Below, one piece after another: positions 1 through 11,521 of a stretch of DNA of 64,000 nt. This DNA is from Lenisia limosa (lineage: Eukaryota > Breviatea): assembly GCA_001655205.1 (NCBI GenBank), contig LPNZ01008925.1, forward strand, positions 16,293 to 80,292, read 5' to 3'. A program made the position numbers and the translations under genes. Under the pieces are notes generated by a model. It saw nothing but the letters and a program-made list of their open reading frames with translations. It was not told the origin of the DNA and ran no database searches. Each line of letters opens with the position of its first letter. Positions within the stretch are counted from its first letter, which is position 1.

Positions 1-633
1 TGCCCATACAAACCAAATCCGGCAACAGCGCATACAAGTGCAAAGAGACTGTCGTCAACGTTTTTAACACAAATCTGAAAGTGAGTTTTTTTCTCAAAAC
101 AGCATCTAAAAACTACGCCCATTTCATTTATGCTGTGATGAAAGCAGCCAAACCCCCAGTCACCTCGGGAACCTTGTTGCTGTTGAGCATTTGGATTAGT
201 GCTGTGAGAAGAGTTGGGGACACACCTGATTTGCCACGAACAATCTTCAATGTAAAACAAGGTTGTTCCACTGTTTTTTTGGACATTTTACATTTAAAGT
301 TAAACAAAGGGCAGTACCTGGGAAATTCTGAGGGCAACAGCAGCACGAAGAATTGGCACAGGGAGAACAATTCCGCCACTCTCGGGGAGGGACTGGAGAT
401 AAGAATAAAAACCATTCAACTCTGTGTACTCACTTCTTTGGTTACAGGAGTCTTCGAGAAAGGACGGTATGCCTTAGTTAGGGACTCCAAAACAGACTCA
501 TCAATAGAAATCTGAGGTATTATTGAAACTGTTTTCGATTTCTCATCTTAAATACCTCGCAATCCGCGTTTGTCACCTGAAACATTGCCTCAGCGGGCAG
601 CGCTTGCGCTCCAATGCCTACTTTTGAAACCAT
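1..633 (-). CDS. Histidine/phenylalanine ammonia-lyase-like protein, N-terminal part (runs off window)
   Basis: The spliced minus-strand reading starts at the ATG at 633 (MVSKVGIGAQALPAEAMF...) and passes several short introns before leaving the window. The recognisable part reads ILRAAVALRISQIVRGKSG, then VSPTLLTALIQMLNSNKVPE. This fits the HAL/PAL lyase family stretch in which a helix of the form R-x-x-x-x-LR-x-x-x-x-xx-G-x-SG is followed by a short helix and LN-x-x-x-x-P. That family removes ammonia from His or Phe/Tyr with an Ala-Ser-Gly-derived MIO cofactor. The MIO triad would lie beyond the window edge, so catalytic competence cannot be judged. The usual upstream YG-x-NTGFG segment was not found in the exons I assembled, so the protein may be divergent or my splicing incomplete. 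A longer frame upstream opens only with a TTG codon, so the ATG at 633 was preferred. Assignment by similarity of one segment only. Confidence 0.45.
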
Positions 634-873
634 TCTTACTTGCACCGGTTTTATATAACACTGCAATAGACCACAAAGAAGATACAGATAAAAAGACATA
701 ATATTACAAAAACCCAATTCAAATATCCCTACCGGCGCCGGGCCTTCCTTGGTTTTGGTGGACAAAAAATCAAACTATGAAAATTCTAGAGTTATTTCAG
801 TGTATATTTTATGTAAAGTCACATAACGTTTTCCCTTGAGTGATTGAGAAAGGAACTGATGATTCAGTAAAGA

Positions 874-3800
874 ATGGGGTCGCTTTTTGAATCTCTAAGC
901 GAGTCCCAGAACAAGGAAGTACCTTCAAGTGGTTCACTATTCAAAGATAATATCCCTCCTCACCATGAGTCAGCAAAAGACCCTGAATGTTCGGAGCTGT
1001 CGAAAATGCTCTGTAATACTCTCTTTGTTCAAAGCAAAGGACCTTCATCAAGTGATCTACTAGCCCAATGTGCAGCCGAGGGTGCAAATGCACCAAAAAG
1101 CACAACTTTTTCGAAGAGTTCTCCTAGAAAGCCTTCCAGTGCCTCTCCTCGTTTAACAGCCTCTCCTCGCACTTCCTCCCCATATGCACCAAAGGATCCT
1201 CTTGATTGTCTCCAGACTTCAGCTGTGACGCTCAAGTATGTTTCAGTTTTGTGGTGACTTTTTAGCCCAACGGATGGACGGACATACTACTCCAGCAAAG
1301 AAATGATTGCAATTGGAAGATCAGCTTTGAAGCTGAAACCCCTTGGGCTTGATGATTTCTTGTCCCCATCGTAAGTCACAATCTATTTTGGATGATGTTA
1401 ACTGTTCATTAGATTGAATATTTCTCTCCCCAAAAGTTGGAGCTCACCAAAAAACAATTCTGGTAAGTGCAAAAGAGTTTTAACTTTAATCTTTCCGAGT
1501 AAAAGTGTTAGAACTGGCATCGAAGACTAAATGGCAACCGCGTGAACGACCAGAAAGCAGATTTGAGAGGCCTGAACGATCTTCGTAAGAACATATCAAC
1601 TTGCTTTTGTTAATTTCACTAGACGTGAGCCCCCTCGTACTAAGAGCAAAAACAGCTGGATTCTATCTAAATCAGAGTATGATTGGGTCTTGAGTAGTTT
1701 AGCGAACGGGATTGAACGGGTGTATGTATCAAATAGTATAAAAAATTTACAAAGTTATCCTCTGTCCAAAGCTGTCAATACCGTGTATTAATGAGTAAAG
1801 TAAGAAGTTTGATCTGGAGCGTGAGAAGATCAAGGCGTCAACACATCAAGACAGTTACCTCAAAGAAGACGAGGAACTTCCTGAATGGGCAGACTTCGAC
1901 ATGATGGGTGAAATGAATGAAGAGGAGTGGCAGCCCATGTGTATGAGGGTAAAATGCACTGGTATATTAGCAGTTTATACAGAGTGAATTTGCCTTTTTC
2001 ATAATACTGTCTTATAATTTTAGCACTTGATGTGATGGAGCAAGAACGGTTGAAGTATTTTGAACAACTGGGAAAGAAAGTACCAAGTAGGGTGGAAATT
2101 TTAAATGTTTTTTTATTTTCTAGCTCGTAAAGGAGCAACCGAGTCTGACGAAGAGGAGAAAGAGGAGAAAACAGTTGACCCAGGTTTTGACCTCCTTTCG
2201 GCCCTTCAGGTTTGGACGACTGAGTGCACAACTCTGACTTACACCGTAGAACTCAGCACCAACCGATATACCTGTTGAGCCACTCGAGCCATCCCCGACA
2301 AGCGAGACTATTGTTTCAGGTACTATCACTGAGGCTGAATTACTCGGACATGCGCCGTCAGAAAACACTGATCGTGGGGGTGGGGGCATTTGTATTGATG
2401 TTTTTTCTGCGGATAATTTGGTTTGTGTTTTCTCTGAAGATGTCTTAAGTTCGTAACCTGGTTCTGTTTAGAACAAGCAACGATCGATCATGATCTACAT
2501 CTTGATGATGATAGTACCACTGATCTTTTGTCGATGCTTCGAGCCAACTCCGGGGCTGAGGCATCATCTCGCCAAAGCTCTCGATTCTCTGCGTTCTTTG
2601 CGGGTGCGTTGGTGTTCATACAAGAAAAGTGAATTTCCGGTATTTTTGCGAGAAAAAAAAAAAAAAAAATACACTGCAACAAGTTAACGATATCGACATT
2701 CAGAAGTAAATTTAGGGGGAACCTCTCCTTCGCATCCTCACATTGCAGAAGAAACTGTTCCTAAGAAGGCCGAAGAAAAGAAGGATTTAACTTCAATGCT
2801 TAAAAGTTTGAAAGAACCTGAGAGGAAGGTTTGTTCATTTGGGACTGTACGTGCTTATCCTGTAGGAAGTGGTTGAGGTAGCTCCTCCATCAGATTTGGT
2901 AGAACCAATTCCCGCCGCTATTGACCAGCCGCTGCAGCCGAAGCAGGAAGAGGTCTCTCCCGATGTTGATGAAGTTCTCCAAAACCTGTCGATGCCTATA
3001 TCAGATGCATTGCGCCATGCCACACCAATGTCGACCGACCCGGTGCCACTGACTCATGGCGACCCCGCATACGGCCGCGTTGCCACCAAACAAGCTAATG
3101 ACGCCATGCAGTCGCAGATCAACGATGCAATGCGGTACGAAGCGCTCAAGAAACAGCAAATACAGCAGGCCCGCCATATGCAGCAGCAATATAGATACCA
3201 GAAGCATCAGTATCAGGGACATTATGCCCAACCCCAACCCCAGGTGTATTACACTCAAACACCCCCAACACAGCATATCTATCAGCAGTCGCAACAGCAG
3301 GTTTTACAACAACAAATGATGCAGCAACAACAGGCTCACCACCAGCCGATCCATATTTACAAACAACAGTACAGCCCTGAGGAGTATGGGCGAAACTTAC
3401 CGCGGCCTGGGCAGATCACTCCGAATGTACCAGGCTCAAACATCACCCTTGAGCAGGAGGGTTCTGCAATTCTTTCCAAGTTCATTCCATCGCAACAAGT
3501 ATGTTGGTGTCGGGTAATTGGTGCTTTTTTTTTGGTTTGACATGTTCAGAGGCGCATTGTGCCAAATGTGCCCCAACCGATGTCATCAAATCACTCTAGG
3601 TACACAAGATGGTTTTTTTTGAAAAGTAACTGTTCCTGATGTAACATTACTCACATGATAGGCGCCGGCACCAAAGACGACAACTGACCTCCAAGGTGTC
3701 GATGGTAGGCCCCTTTTTCTCAATCGGATTGATCTCTCTAGACTTCTGCTCCTGATGGCTACCCCACTCAACATCAATATTTCTCTCAAGTCCCCTCTCC

Positions 3801-3886
3801 TGGTGTATATTATGTGAGCGAAGTGAATATTGTGCTCATTCTTTTACATGTTGACTGACCTTTTTCAGCAACAACAGCCCATGTAA
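874..3886 (+). CDS. eIF4E-transporter (4E-T)-like protein, Gln-rich
   Basis: The first exon (ATG at 874) is Ser/Pro-rich. After a 30-nt intron the protein reads NPTDGRTYYSSKEMIAIGRS, where YSSKEMI fits the eIF4E-binding pattern Y-x4-L-hydrophobic with Met for Leu. Downstream come an acidic ELPEWADFDM segment, a short SRQSSRFSAFFAG motif like the basic-aromatic element of metazoan 4E-T, and a long Gln-rich stretch (about 3140-3380). The protein ends ...PGVYYVQQQQPM with TAA at 3884-3886. 4E-T proteins bind eIF4E, repress translation and nucleate P-bodies, and Gln-rich low-complexity tails are common among P-body factors. The order of motifs supports this family, but no single motif is decisive; a GYF-type or other eIF4E-binding protein is the alternative. 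At least nine exons with introns of about 30-60 nt are visible. The spacer of about 240 bp to the lyase gene must hold both promoters. Confidence 0.5.
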
Positions 3887-4369
3887 CTCTCTTCATTTTC
3901 TTCTCTTTGTCTCTTCTATTTTCATGTGTCATTTCGGTTAAGTTTTGTTTTGATAGATTCTTTCCCCTGGGTACTTTGATTATTCGATTTTTCTTTATAT
4001 CTGGAGGCTTTATGGCTTTATGGCTATGCAAGGTTTATGTTGAAGGAAGTTGGAAGGAAGAAATATTTAAGATTTAAGGCACATTTGGTCTAATACCAAT
4101 ACCTCAATTGATCGTGATAAGGCCGTGACGTTTTTTGGTCTCGCCCTCTCCCCCCAAAAAAAATCTCAAAGCCAAAACCACAAGCTCTGCCAGCTTCTTG
4201 TGCAGCTTTGCTATAATAGATAAATATACAAGAAACACCACACACGCCAGTGATCTCAATATAATATTCGCGGTTCTCTGGAACTGAGGTCTTATTTTCG
4301 ACTCTATATCCATTAGATTATCCTGCTTATCCTAAATTTTGTCCAATTTATTGTTAAAGCCACGCTACA
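3887..4369. other. Intergenic spacer, same-strand neighbours
   Basis: AT-rich sequence between the 4E-T-like stop and the VAP start. It should hold the 3' end of the first gene and the promoter of the second. A short A run precedes a purine-rich patch near 4150. I see no gene, RNA or repeat in it. Confidence 0.5.
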
Positions 4370-5490
4370 ATGGCCAACGCACTGAGTTTATCTCCAGATT
4401 CTAAGGTTCTTTTCAGAGGTAAGGCAAATTCGACTGTTGTGATAATTTTAAAATTAGGTCACCGTGATGATACCATTGTTAGCCAACTGAATGCAAGAAA
4501 CAATTCTGAAAAGCACCTCTTATTCAAGGTAACATCTCTATTATTCTTTCTAACGGCTAGATTAAAACGACTGCTCCTAAAAAATACAGTGTCAAGCCGA
4601 ATTCTGGCCTTATGCGCCCTATGACTGATTTCTCTGTTGACAGTATGGGGTGATCTTAAAGCAAAGCGTGTCATACCGATGAGTGTGATGAGAAAGTTTT
4701 TCTACAAGTAATATGCTATAGTTTCCTATCAGCCAAAGTCTGGAGACATTCCTGCACCAAAAGACAAGTTCCTTTTTATGTGGCTTGAAATTGGACAAGA
4801 AGAGGCTTCTTGGGATCCCGCCAGACAACAAGACCTTGTAAGCCTCCTTTCTTGCTTTTGGACCAGATTTAAACGGTTTATAAGGAACTGGGAAGTCTAG
4901 TATTTATCAAATATAGTTCAAGGAAAGGCCAATGGAGACAAACGAGAAGAAACTGAAGACCCTTTTCGAGGAAATTGACCGTGAAACGGAGGTGCGTTAT
5001 TTGAACGTAGACATCTGACCCTCTAGGATGACAGACTGAATAACACTTCACCTGATATTTTGCCTCCTGTAAGTGTACTCACATGATGTTTAAAGATTCG
5101 TTTTATGTCGCACTTGTTCATTGTTTCAGTACGACACATCCATTGATGAAACCCATTTCGAAGAAATCAGGTCCTTGAAGAGTGATATTGCACAGGTAGG
5201 GGTTCGTAGTTACATGTTCTCTATTTAGTTAGTGTGATTTTTTAGCTCTCCATGGCATTTGAGCAAAGCCAAAGCAACACTGCGCGGTTGAACAGCACTA
5301 TCCAGGAGCTGGAGGATAAAATCCTTGAACTGAGTGCACCAGCCGAGGTTGGCTTGTGTTGTTTCAATCTCATTCTCTTTAGGCCCCTATTCAGCACACA
5401 CAATCCAGCAACCTGAACATGGTTCTTCTTTCTGTTATTCTTTCCATCATTGCTGCTTTGGCTCTGCAGTACATTCCTGTCTCAGTTTAA
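4370..5490 (+). CDS. VAMP-associated protein (VAP/Scs2), ER membrane contact-site anchor
   Basis: Spliced from the ATG at 4370, the protein starts MANALSLSPDSKVLFR and continues with the MSP-domain core, including IKTTAPKKYSVKPNSG, the hallmark face that binds FFAT motifs. A second half of the domain reads VSYQPKSGDIPAPKDKFLF. It is followed by a Glu/Lys-rich helical linker (about EIRSLKSDIAQLSMAFEQSQ) suited to a dimerising coiled coil. The C-terminal hydrophobic segment is LLSVILSIIAALALQYIPVSV-like and ends at TAA 5488-5490. MSP domain, coiled coil and tail anchor in this order are the full VAPA/VAPB/Scs2 layout. These proteins sit in the ER membrane and recruit lipid-transfer proteins to contact sites. 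The length of roughly 240 residues is normal. Introns are about 30-60 nt. Confidence 0.92.
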
Positions 5491-6487
5491 TTGGGTTTGC
5501 ATCATTTGTATATCAATATAGCTTTTGTTTTAGTTTCTTTACCTTTTCTTATCTTTGAGTGAGAGTATACTTTTGCAAAAGATGGTTTATTTTTGTATTG
5601 TTTTTTTGCAGAAAAAGGAAGTGAGGGATCTGTACATTCTTCTTGANNNNNNNNNNNNNNNNNNNNNNNNNNNNNNNNNNNNNNNNNNNNNNNNNNNNNN
5701 NNNNNNNNNNNNNNNNNNNNNNNNNNNNNNNTCTATAATAAATAACTTTTTTGCAAGAACAATGAGAAAAGTTAAATGTTTAAAGGAAAAATGGTGTGAT
5801 ATGTGGGCTGGTGGGTGAGTGGGTGAGTGAGCAGTAACTCTGGACGCCCCAAAACCCGCCCGAAAGCCTTGAAGGGCTCGGCGTAAGCTCCTGGCGAGCG
5901 GTTGTTGCGTGGGGATGATTGGAGGGGGGGGGGGACGCACACTGCAACACCTGTGTGTGTGGGCGCCACGAGGGGCGTCAATAATAAAAAAATAGTGGGG
6001 TAACGCTGGATACCGCCGGCGATGAAAAATCGAGAAAAATCAAAAAATCGAACTAACAACACCCTGACAACACCAAACTGAGGAGAGAAACTGCTGAGGA
6101 ACTCCAGACTGGCAGGAGTACATGTACACGTAGGCCGCCTTGACCGCCTTGCATGAGGTCTGACACGTTTGACTCATTGTTTGTGCATTGTCTTGAACTC
6201 AAATGCTGGCGATATGGCTATACGAATTTGGAGCAGAAATGGCTGTCGTATGTATATGAGTTAATGCTAGGAGTCATAAAAATATGTACCTAGGTGTATC
6301 ATATATCTCATGCTACTACTATGGTATTATAACGCATCCAATTGCGGCATTTTATGGATCTTATTTCTTGGGTTAGTAAAAAATAAGACCTTTAGTGATA
6401 AAGAAAAAGTCCACATGTGCATTGAACTCCTATTTGGAAATTTAACGGTTTCCTTCCGTAAAATCACCAATACAGTCGAAGTCATCA
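5491..6487. other. Intergenic spacer with assembly gap (N 5647-5731)
   Basis: About one kilobase between VAP and the hydrolase gene. It contains a gap of 85 N, a patch of GTGGGTGAGT-type short repeats at about 5805-5830, a G homopolymer at about 5925 and then AT-rich sequence. Open frames that cross the N run are not credible. I see no gene here. Confidence 0.5.
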
Positions 6488-7359
6488 ATGAAACCTGTTA
6501 TGCTCTGTTTCCATGGCCTTTATCAGGTGAAGCTAGGGGACGAGTAGCCGGACACCTTACCTTTCAAAGGCTCATTATGTTTTAGTCAGGTCTTGTCTTT
6601 GCCGAAAAGTGTCAGCCTTTAGTTGCTCAGCTGTCTCACCAGGTTGATTTTTGTGAGGAAACCCTTATGTTTTTCTCACTTGTCGTTAGTGTTTCTTGAT
6701 GGGCCTTTCCTTTCAGTTCCAAAAATAACGCAATCTTCGAAAGCTATAGCAAATGGCAATCAGGTTTGATGAGTTTAATCATTTGGGGTGCGGTAATCAA
6801 AACTTTTATTGAGTAATATTTCCAGGACTTTCGATCATGGCTCTCAGGAAAGAACAGTTCCGGGGCGGAATCGCTTACTTCTGTGAACAAAATTGTGAAG
6901 GGTCTCAAAGAGCCTTTTGGTGTTTTAGGGTATGTAACCCTTTCTGTTCCATTTAAATGCAACAGATTCAGCCAAGGAGGGATGATAGCCTCATTGTTGT
7001 GTTCCCAAAAGGGGCTTGATATTGTAGGAGAAGCTCCTAAATTTGCCATCTTAATCTCAACAACGGTATATTTATACCCCAATATTTGCAACCTTCACTT
7101 CTTCTGTAGGTTCCCTCTAGAAATGAGTTCTTGTCTCTCAAATATGAACCTCTAATACCTTCTCTCCACATTTACGGCAAAAAAGATTTGGTCATTCCTG
7201 CTTTGAAAAGTCAAGGTGAACGCTGTAGCCATTTACGCTCTAGATTTGGCACGTCGGTTTTCAAATCCCTTGGAGGTGGAACACGAAAGTGGTCACATCA
7301 TGCCACCACCGCCCCACTGCCTTAGTGCAATTACTCAGTTCATTCGGAAACAGTCCTAA
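6488..7359 (+). CDS. FSH1/OVCA2-family serine hydrolase
   Basis: The spliced protein starts MKPVMLCFHGLYQSGLVFAE, the usual FSH1 opening with an oxyanion HG after the first beta strand. It continues VFLDGPFPVPKITQSSKA and then GFSQGGMIASLLCS, which holds the nucleophile Ser in a G-x-S-x-G elbow split by an intron. The acid region is PSLHIYGKKDLVIP (Asp) and the catalytic His is in HESGHIMPPPPHCLS. All three catalytic residues are therefore in place, in the order expected of an alpha/beta hydrolase, and the length of about 200 residues matches OVCA2/FSH1. Members hydrolyse esters, with long-chain alkyl esters reported for OVCA2; the substrate cannot be inferred here. TAA is at 7357-7359. The gene converges on the small acidic-protein gene with only 69 bp between stop codons. 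Confidence 0.9.
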
Positions 7360-7428
7360 TTCAACACTCTGAGGTAACAAGTAAGCTATCAGTGGAATAA
7401 ATAAATTAAAATACAGGGCAACAAACCA

Positions 7429-7888
7429 TTAGAGTAATTCTTCGTCCTCAATATCCGAAAAAGCGCCGATCTCGTCCCCCACACCGGACGGCATGACTTG
7501 GGTCTTGAAATGATCTTCAACTTCATCATCCTATTCAATTTAAGTCAGATGTCATATTTTGTAAAATGTAGTTATAAAACATGGAATGTTTGATTTGCTC
7601 ACAAAGAAGTCAACTTGAGTGTTGAGGTTTACAATTTCACTTTGGCTTAACTGATGGGCCATTGGCGCTGGCATGAGTGGAATTTCAGCTAGATATTAAG
7701 AAGCATAAACGCAGAAAGCTGTACACACAGATGTAGGCAAATGATTGGCTGAATTTATATTTTCGATACTATAATCCAATATCTGCTTTAAGCGTGATGG
7801 CATAGACAGCTTCGGCTAGACTACCGATTTTTATTCTAAATTAGTATACCATATCATAATTATCATAGTCCGATTTCACAATTGCCAT
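7429..7888 (-). CDS. Small acidic protein, unrecognised
   Basis: From the ATG at 7888 (MAIVKSDYDNYDM) I can splice short exons reading PKLSMPSRLKQILDYSIENI, then SEIPLMPAPMAHQLSQSEIV, then DDEVEDHFKTQVMPSGVGDE and the acidic end DIEDEELL with TAA at 7429-7431. All junctions are GT-AG and keep one frame, which argues for a real gene of about 105 residues. I do not recognise the family. The composition (short amphipathic helix, acidic tail) would fit a small subunit of a larger nuclear complex, but that is only inference. The gene ends 69 bp from the convergent hydrolase. Confidence 0.5.
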
Positions 7889-8285
7889 CTAAATATAGTC
7901 AGAAAAAACAGACTGTAAGAAAAATAACCAGAATGCAGTATCAATGCTGTCTAGATTCCAAGAATACTATATGAAACCCTATCATGGATAAGACGAACAG
8001 CAATTAGAGGGACGTGGCTCAAAATTTGAAAAAGAGACTCCAGCAACTCAAAATAAAAAATTTATTTCACTTGAATCATAAGAATTGTTTTATTGTGTGT
8101 ACTGTATAATCCTATATTTTAATCTCCTATTGAAATAAAATAGTTGTTAAACACACTATACAGGAAAACTATCACCACATTGACATGTATGCAGTTCCTC
8201 AGAAACCATTAACCAATTCAACTGTAGTTCTCATAATTTTAGTCAAAGAGAATGAATAGTTCCACATCTATTATTATATACTATA
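7889..8285. other. AT-rich spacer between two minus-strand genes
   Basis: Very AT-rich, with runs of TATA-like and AATAAA-like words near 8100-8150 and 8270-8320. It should contain the 3' end of the FHA gene and the promoter of the small acidic-protein gene. No coding exon could be supported. Confidence 0.45.
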
Positions 8286-10425
8286 TCATAGTAATAATAA
8301 CAAACGCTGGTTATAATATATTATTTCCGTCACCAAACCTTTTGGACCTTCAACAGTTGCGTAGTCGCCTTCGTCTACCCTGAAATAGTCAGAAAGCACC
8401 ACTCACTTCAGCACTTACCTATTTGATTGGGGTTCTAACTCCAGTGGAGGTGATGGAGTTTTTTGAACTGGAGGTGGGGAAGGTTTAACAGGGCTGGCGT
8501 CAGGGGATTTGGATTTGGGAACTGTTGAAATAAATAAAGAAGCGCCCATCGAAAGTTTCAAAGAACAAACCAAAACCACGCATAATTAGCCAAGTACCAG
8601 GATTTTGTTTCATTCGGGACTGAAGTAACTTGGTCGTCGAAGTGAGGTACTCAAACTAAAGTGTTAGCGAGAAGGCCAAGGCATTACCTGGTCTGCAGGG
8701 CTGAGGGCAAGGAAAGATGCCTGGTAAGCAACAGGGAGGGTTTTAGAAAACAAAATATGGGCTTCAGGAGGGGATTGAATCTTTAAAATAACAAGGTCCC
8801 GAGCAGAACGGAAGTATAACTGAGCATGACGATGGTCTTGTTTCGTGTCTGAGGTATCAGAACAATCCGTTTTAGAAAACAAAACGATTCCAATCATACT
8901 GAGAGGTACTCGGTTATGGTGCAGAATGAAATCGGATGTCACCCCCAGTTCCTAGAACAATTATTCTTGTATTAAGGCACATTGGTAAAGAGCAGAACTT
9001 ACCGTTCTGATTAAAACTCTCAGGTCTCGAAGAGTGGTGCGTGGTTCAAGAATGACTTCACCAAGAATATTGTGGTCATCATCACTATTATCTTTGTAGA
9101 CAATGACAGGCATGCTTTGGTCAACCTCTTGCGAAGAAACTGTTCCATCAGTTATTGAGACGTCAAACCTGGGTTTCCGCTTGCTTCCACAAGTTGCTGC
9201 TGTTTGAAAAGATATTTCACCATTTCAGTAAGCTCTGTGAAACCCTGAAATTTAGTTCATAAAACTCTTAGACCTCCTACCTGAGATTTTCCTGGAGAGG
9301 GTGCATTGTTTGATTGATTTGCAGTGGCAATAGCAAGCTGCTGTTGAAGCTGTCGGAGCTGCTGCTGATGCTGCTGCTGCTGCTGCAATTGCTGTTGTTG
9401 TGCTTGTTGTTGCTGCTGCTGCTGTTGCTGCTGTTGTTGCTGCATAAGCATTGAATATTGCTGCTGATTCATAGTCGACTGATCATGGTGTATATTGGAT
9501 CGAGGAAGAGGCTGCTGGATGATTTGCTCAAGTTCCATGGTCGTCATATTAGCTGGCCCTTGTGGTACATCCAAATGTCTATTAAAGGCGCTCTAAATAT
9601 TAAACCCTGAACCTTTAACAAACCGATTGTGATGCAGGTGCAGGTTGTACAATTTCAACGAAATCGTTTTGGGGATTGCCTGGCTGAAGGGAATGAACAC
9701 TTAACTCTGGTAACACAAACATTCTTTTCTTCATATGCAGCGATTGTATCATCATTGACATTAATGAGACTAACCTAAGTGCAAGTTAGATCAATTATCG
9801 GATTTTCAGCCTACCATTCCAGTTGCATTTTTAATTTCAACATCAAAAAACGTTTCATTTCCCACCATTACACAGTCTAAAAGAATAAGCAGACTGTACA
9901 ACAAACCTCCTGTACAAAGACGTGCACTTTCTTCGTGTTTCAGTACAGATTGCTTTTCTTGAATATTGGTCACAGTGGTAGCGTTTGTTGATGAAGTGCT
10001 TTTAATCATGAAAGATCTAAAAAAACGTGAGGATTTTACGTTTATCAATTACTTAACCATGTTCGAATCAAGAATACTGTATTGGAACCGTTAACACGCC
10101 TTGAGCACAAAAAGGTTTATGTATTTGACCAATATATATGCCCACATACGATTCGTGGTAGTAAATTTGACAGTGAATCTTTGAAACGTAGTCGTCAGGT
10201 ATGACAATGTGGTTTTGTTTTGACGTTGAACGACCCACCTGCGGATAACAATAACGCTGAACCTTACTTTGCAAATCACAGCCCGACCTATGACAAAGAC
10301 TTGTTTCGAGAGAGGCCCTTTTTCCCTTACTAGAGAGTGATGGTCACGGAAAATGAAGTTAGCAAACCATGAAGAATGCACTGTGGGTCATTTTCACCGA
10401 CAGGAGGAAGCGGTTCAGGATGCAT
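8286..10425 (-). CDS. FHA-domain protein with polyglutamine tract
   Basis: The protein starts MHPEPLPPVGENDPQCILHV at 10425. An FHA domain follows: GPLSKQVFVIGRAVICK, then VGRSTSKQNHIVIPDDYVSK and IHCQIYYHES. It contains the Gly-Arg and Ser-x-x-His elements that hold phosphothreonine, and continues to LCTGDCVMVGNETFFDVEI. Next comes a Gln-rich region (about 9340-9470) with an uninterrupted run of about 13 Gln. A conserved-looking globular part follows (MPVIVYKDNSDDDHNILGEV... TLRDLRVLIRTELGVTSDFI), then a Pro/Ser tail (SPDASPVKPSPPPVQKTPSP), ending with TGA at 8286-8288. FHA domains read Thr phosphorylation, mostly in nuclear signalling and DNA repair. The globular part after the polyQ looks beta-grasp-like by its length and strand pattern, but I cannot name it. 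The exact last exon is the least certain part. Confidence 0.65.
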
Positions 10426-10541
10426 TCTTCTGCCATGTGAGAAAACAATCAACAATACCCAAACTTACGCTGTGCTCTTTCGACTTGATTTTCGGTCACC
10501 TTTTGCCCCTAAACGGTAATGGACCCAAAACCTCGCGGCAC

Positions 10542-11163
10542 CTACTTGAGGATGAACTCGGCGATTCCTATAGCAATGAGAACAAACAGCAATGAAGCAG
10601 AGTAAAAATAATACACTGTCTGCCAACCCTGGAGGGAGCTTTCTGGAGTGATGATGCAGGGGAAACCTAAAGCATGACCATTGCCTCAGCCTCATTTGTG
10701 ATTCACCCACTTACAACCACTTCTTCAGGCTTGTTCGGCAGCGGGTCCTGAGAAGTCAATTAAAAAAAAAAAAAACATTCACCTTGAAACACCAACCATA
10801 TTTTCGTTGACTATTTCTCCGTCTCCATCAATAGCAACATTCTGCGTTTCGCAAAACTCCAACTCGTCATTTTGAGGAGGTACATAAGGTGCGACTGGTT
10901 GAATGGACGGATCATCTAAATCACTGTCAACCATATCATATATATACACAGAGCAATGACATTAGTTTCCAATAGTAATTATTGTTCACTATTATATAAA
11001 TATACCATTCTTAGCTGGAGTGCAGTCGTAGTACTGTTCTGGTTCTCCGGCTATTGTAGATTCAAAGCGGTTATTAGCCAATGGCTGGTGCTCCTGGGTT
11101 TTCTTTCGCTAAAAAGTGTTAATAAGAATCAATTTTAATCAAAACAAATGCACCAACCCCCAT
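10542..11163 (-). CDS. Small single-pass membrane protein with C-terminal TM segment
   Basis: Five short exons spliced from the ATG at 11163 give MGRKKTQEHQPLANNRFEST..., an acidic Pro-rich middle (DDPSIQPVAPYVPPQNDELE) and DPLPNKPEEVV. The protein then ends FPCIITPESSLQGWQTVYYF plus a hydrophobic helix (SLLFVLIAIGIAEFILK) and TAG at 10542-10544. The layout is a cytosolic soluble part of about 110 residues and a membrane anchor at the extreme C terminus, as in tail-anchored proteins. The intron before DDPSIQP must use the acceptor inside GATTTAG to avoid a stop codon. I do not recognise the family. It lies 117 bp upstream of the FHA gene on the same strand. Confidence 0.5.
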
Positions 11164-11521
11164 GATGGTCTTCGGATCTGAAGTTCACAGAACAAGAACT
11201 CGGATCAATTGGGTTTTCTTCCTTCTAGATACTGCACTTCTGCACTGTGTGTGTCTGCACCTAACACTTTTCTTATCTCTCTACTGGTTAAACAGCTAAA
11301 AACTAAAAATTTGTTTTCCTCCAACCCTTTACGATCAGTGATCGCGTTGCCAAGCCCGGCTCGCTTTCGTCCAGCTTGCGTCCAGCTTTCTCTTCCTTCT
11401 CAGCTCATGGAAACTCAGCAGAAATTAAAAAAGAGTTGAAGTTAAGAAGAGAGAACAGGAATGGCCATTTTCTCCCCCTCCCCAGTATAACGGGCCCAAC
11501 TGACTAGTGGGTCAGAGAGAA
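11164..11521. other. Divergent promoter region
   Basis: 358 bp between the starts of the membrane protein (minus) and the CCDC191-like gene (plus). Both promoters must lie here. No repeat or other gene seen. Confidence 0.5.

Noticed and set aside
520-765. Longer N terminus for the lyase gene starting at 765
   Set aside because: The frame opens with TTG, not ATG, and the ATG at 633 gives a clean start into the next exon.
5555-5940. Open frames spanning the N run 5647-5731
   Set aside because: They exist only because N is read through; the flanking sequence shows no coding features.
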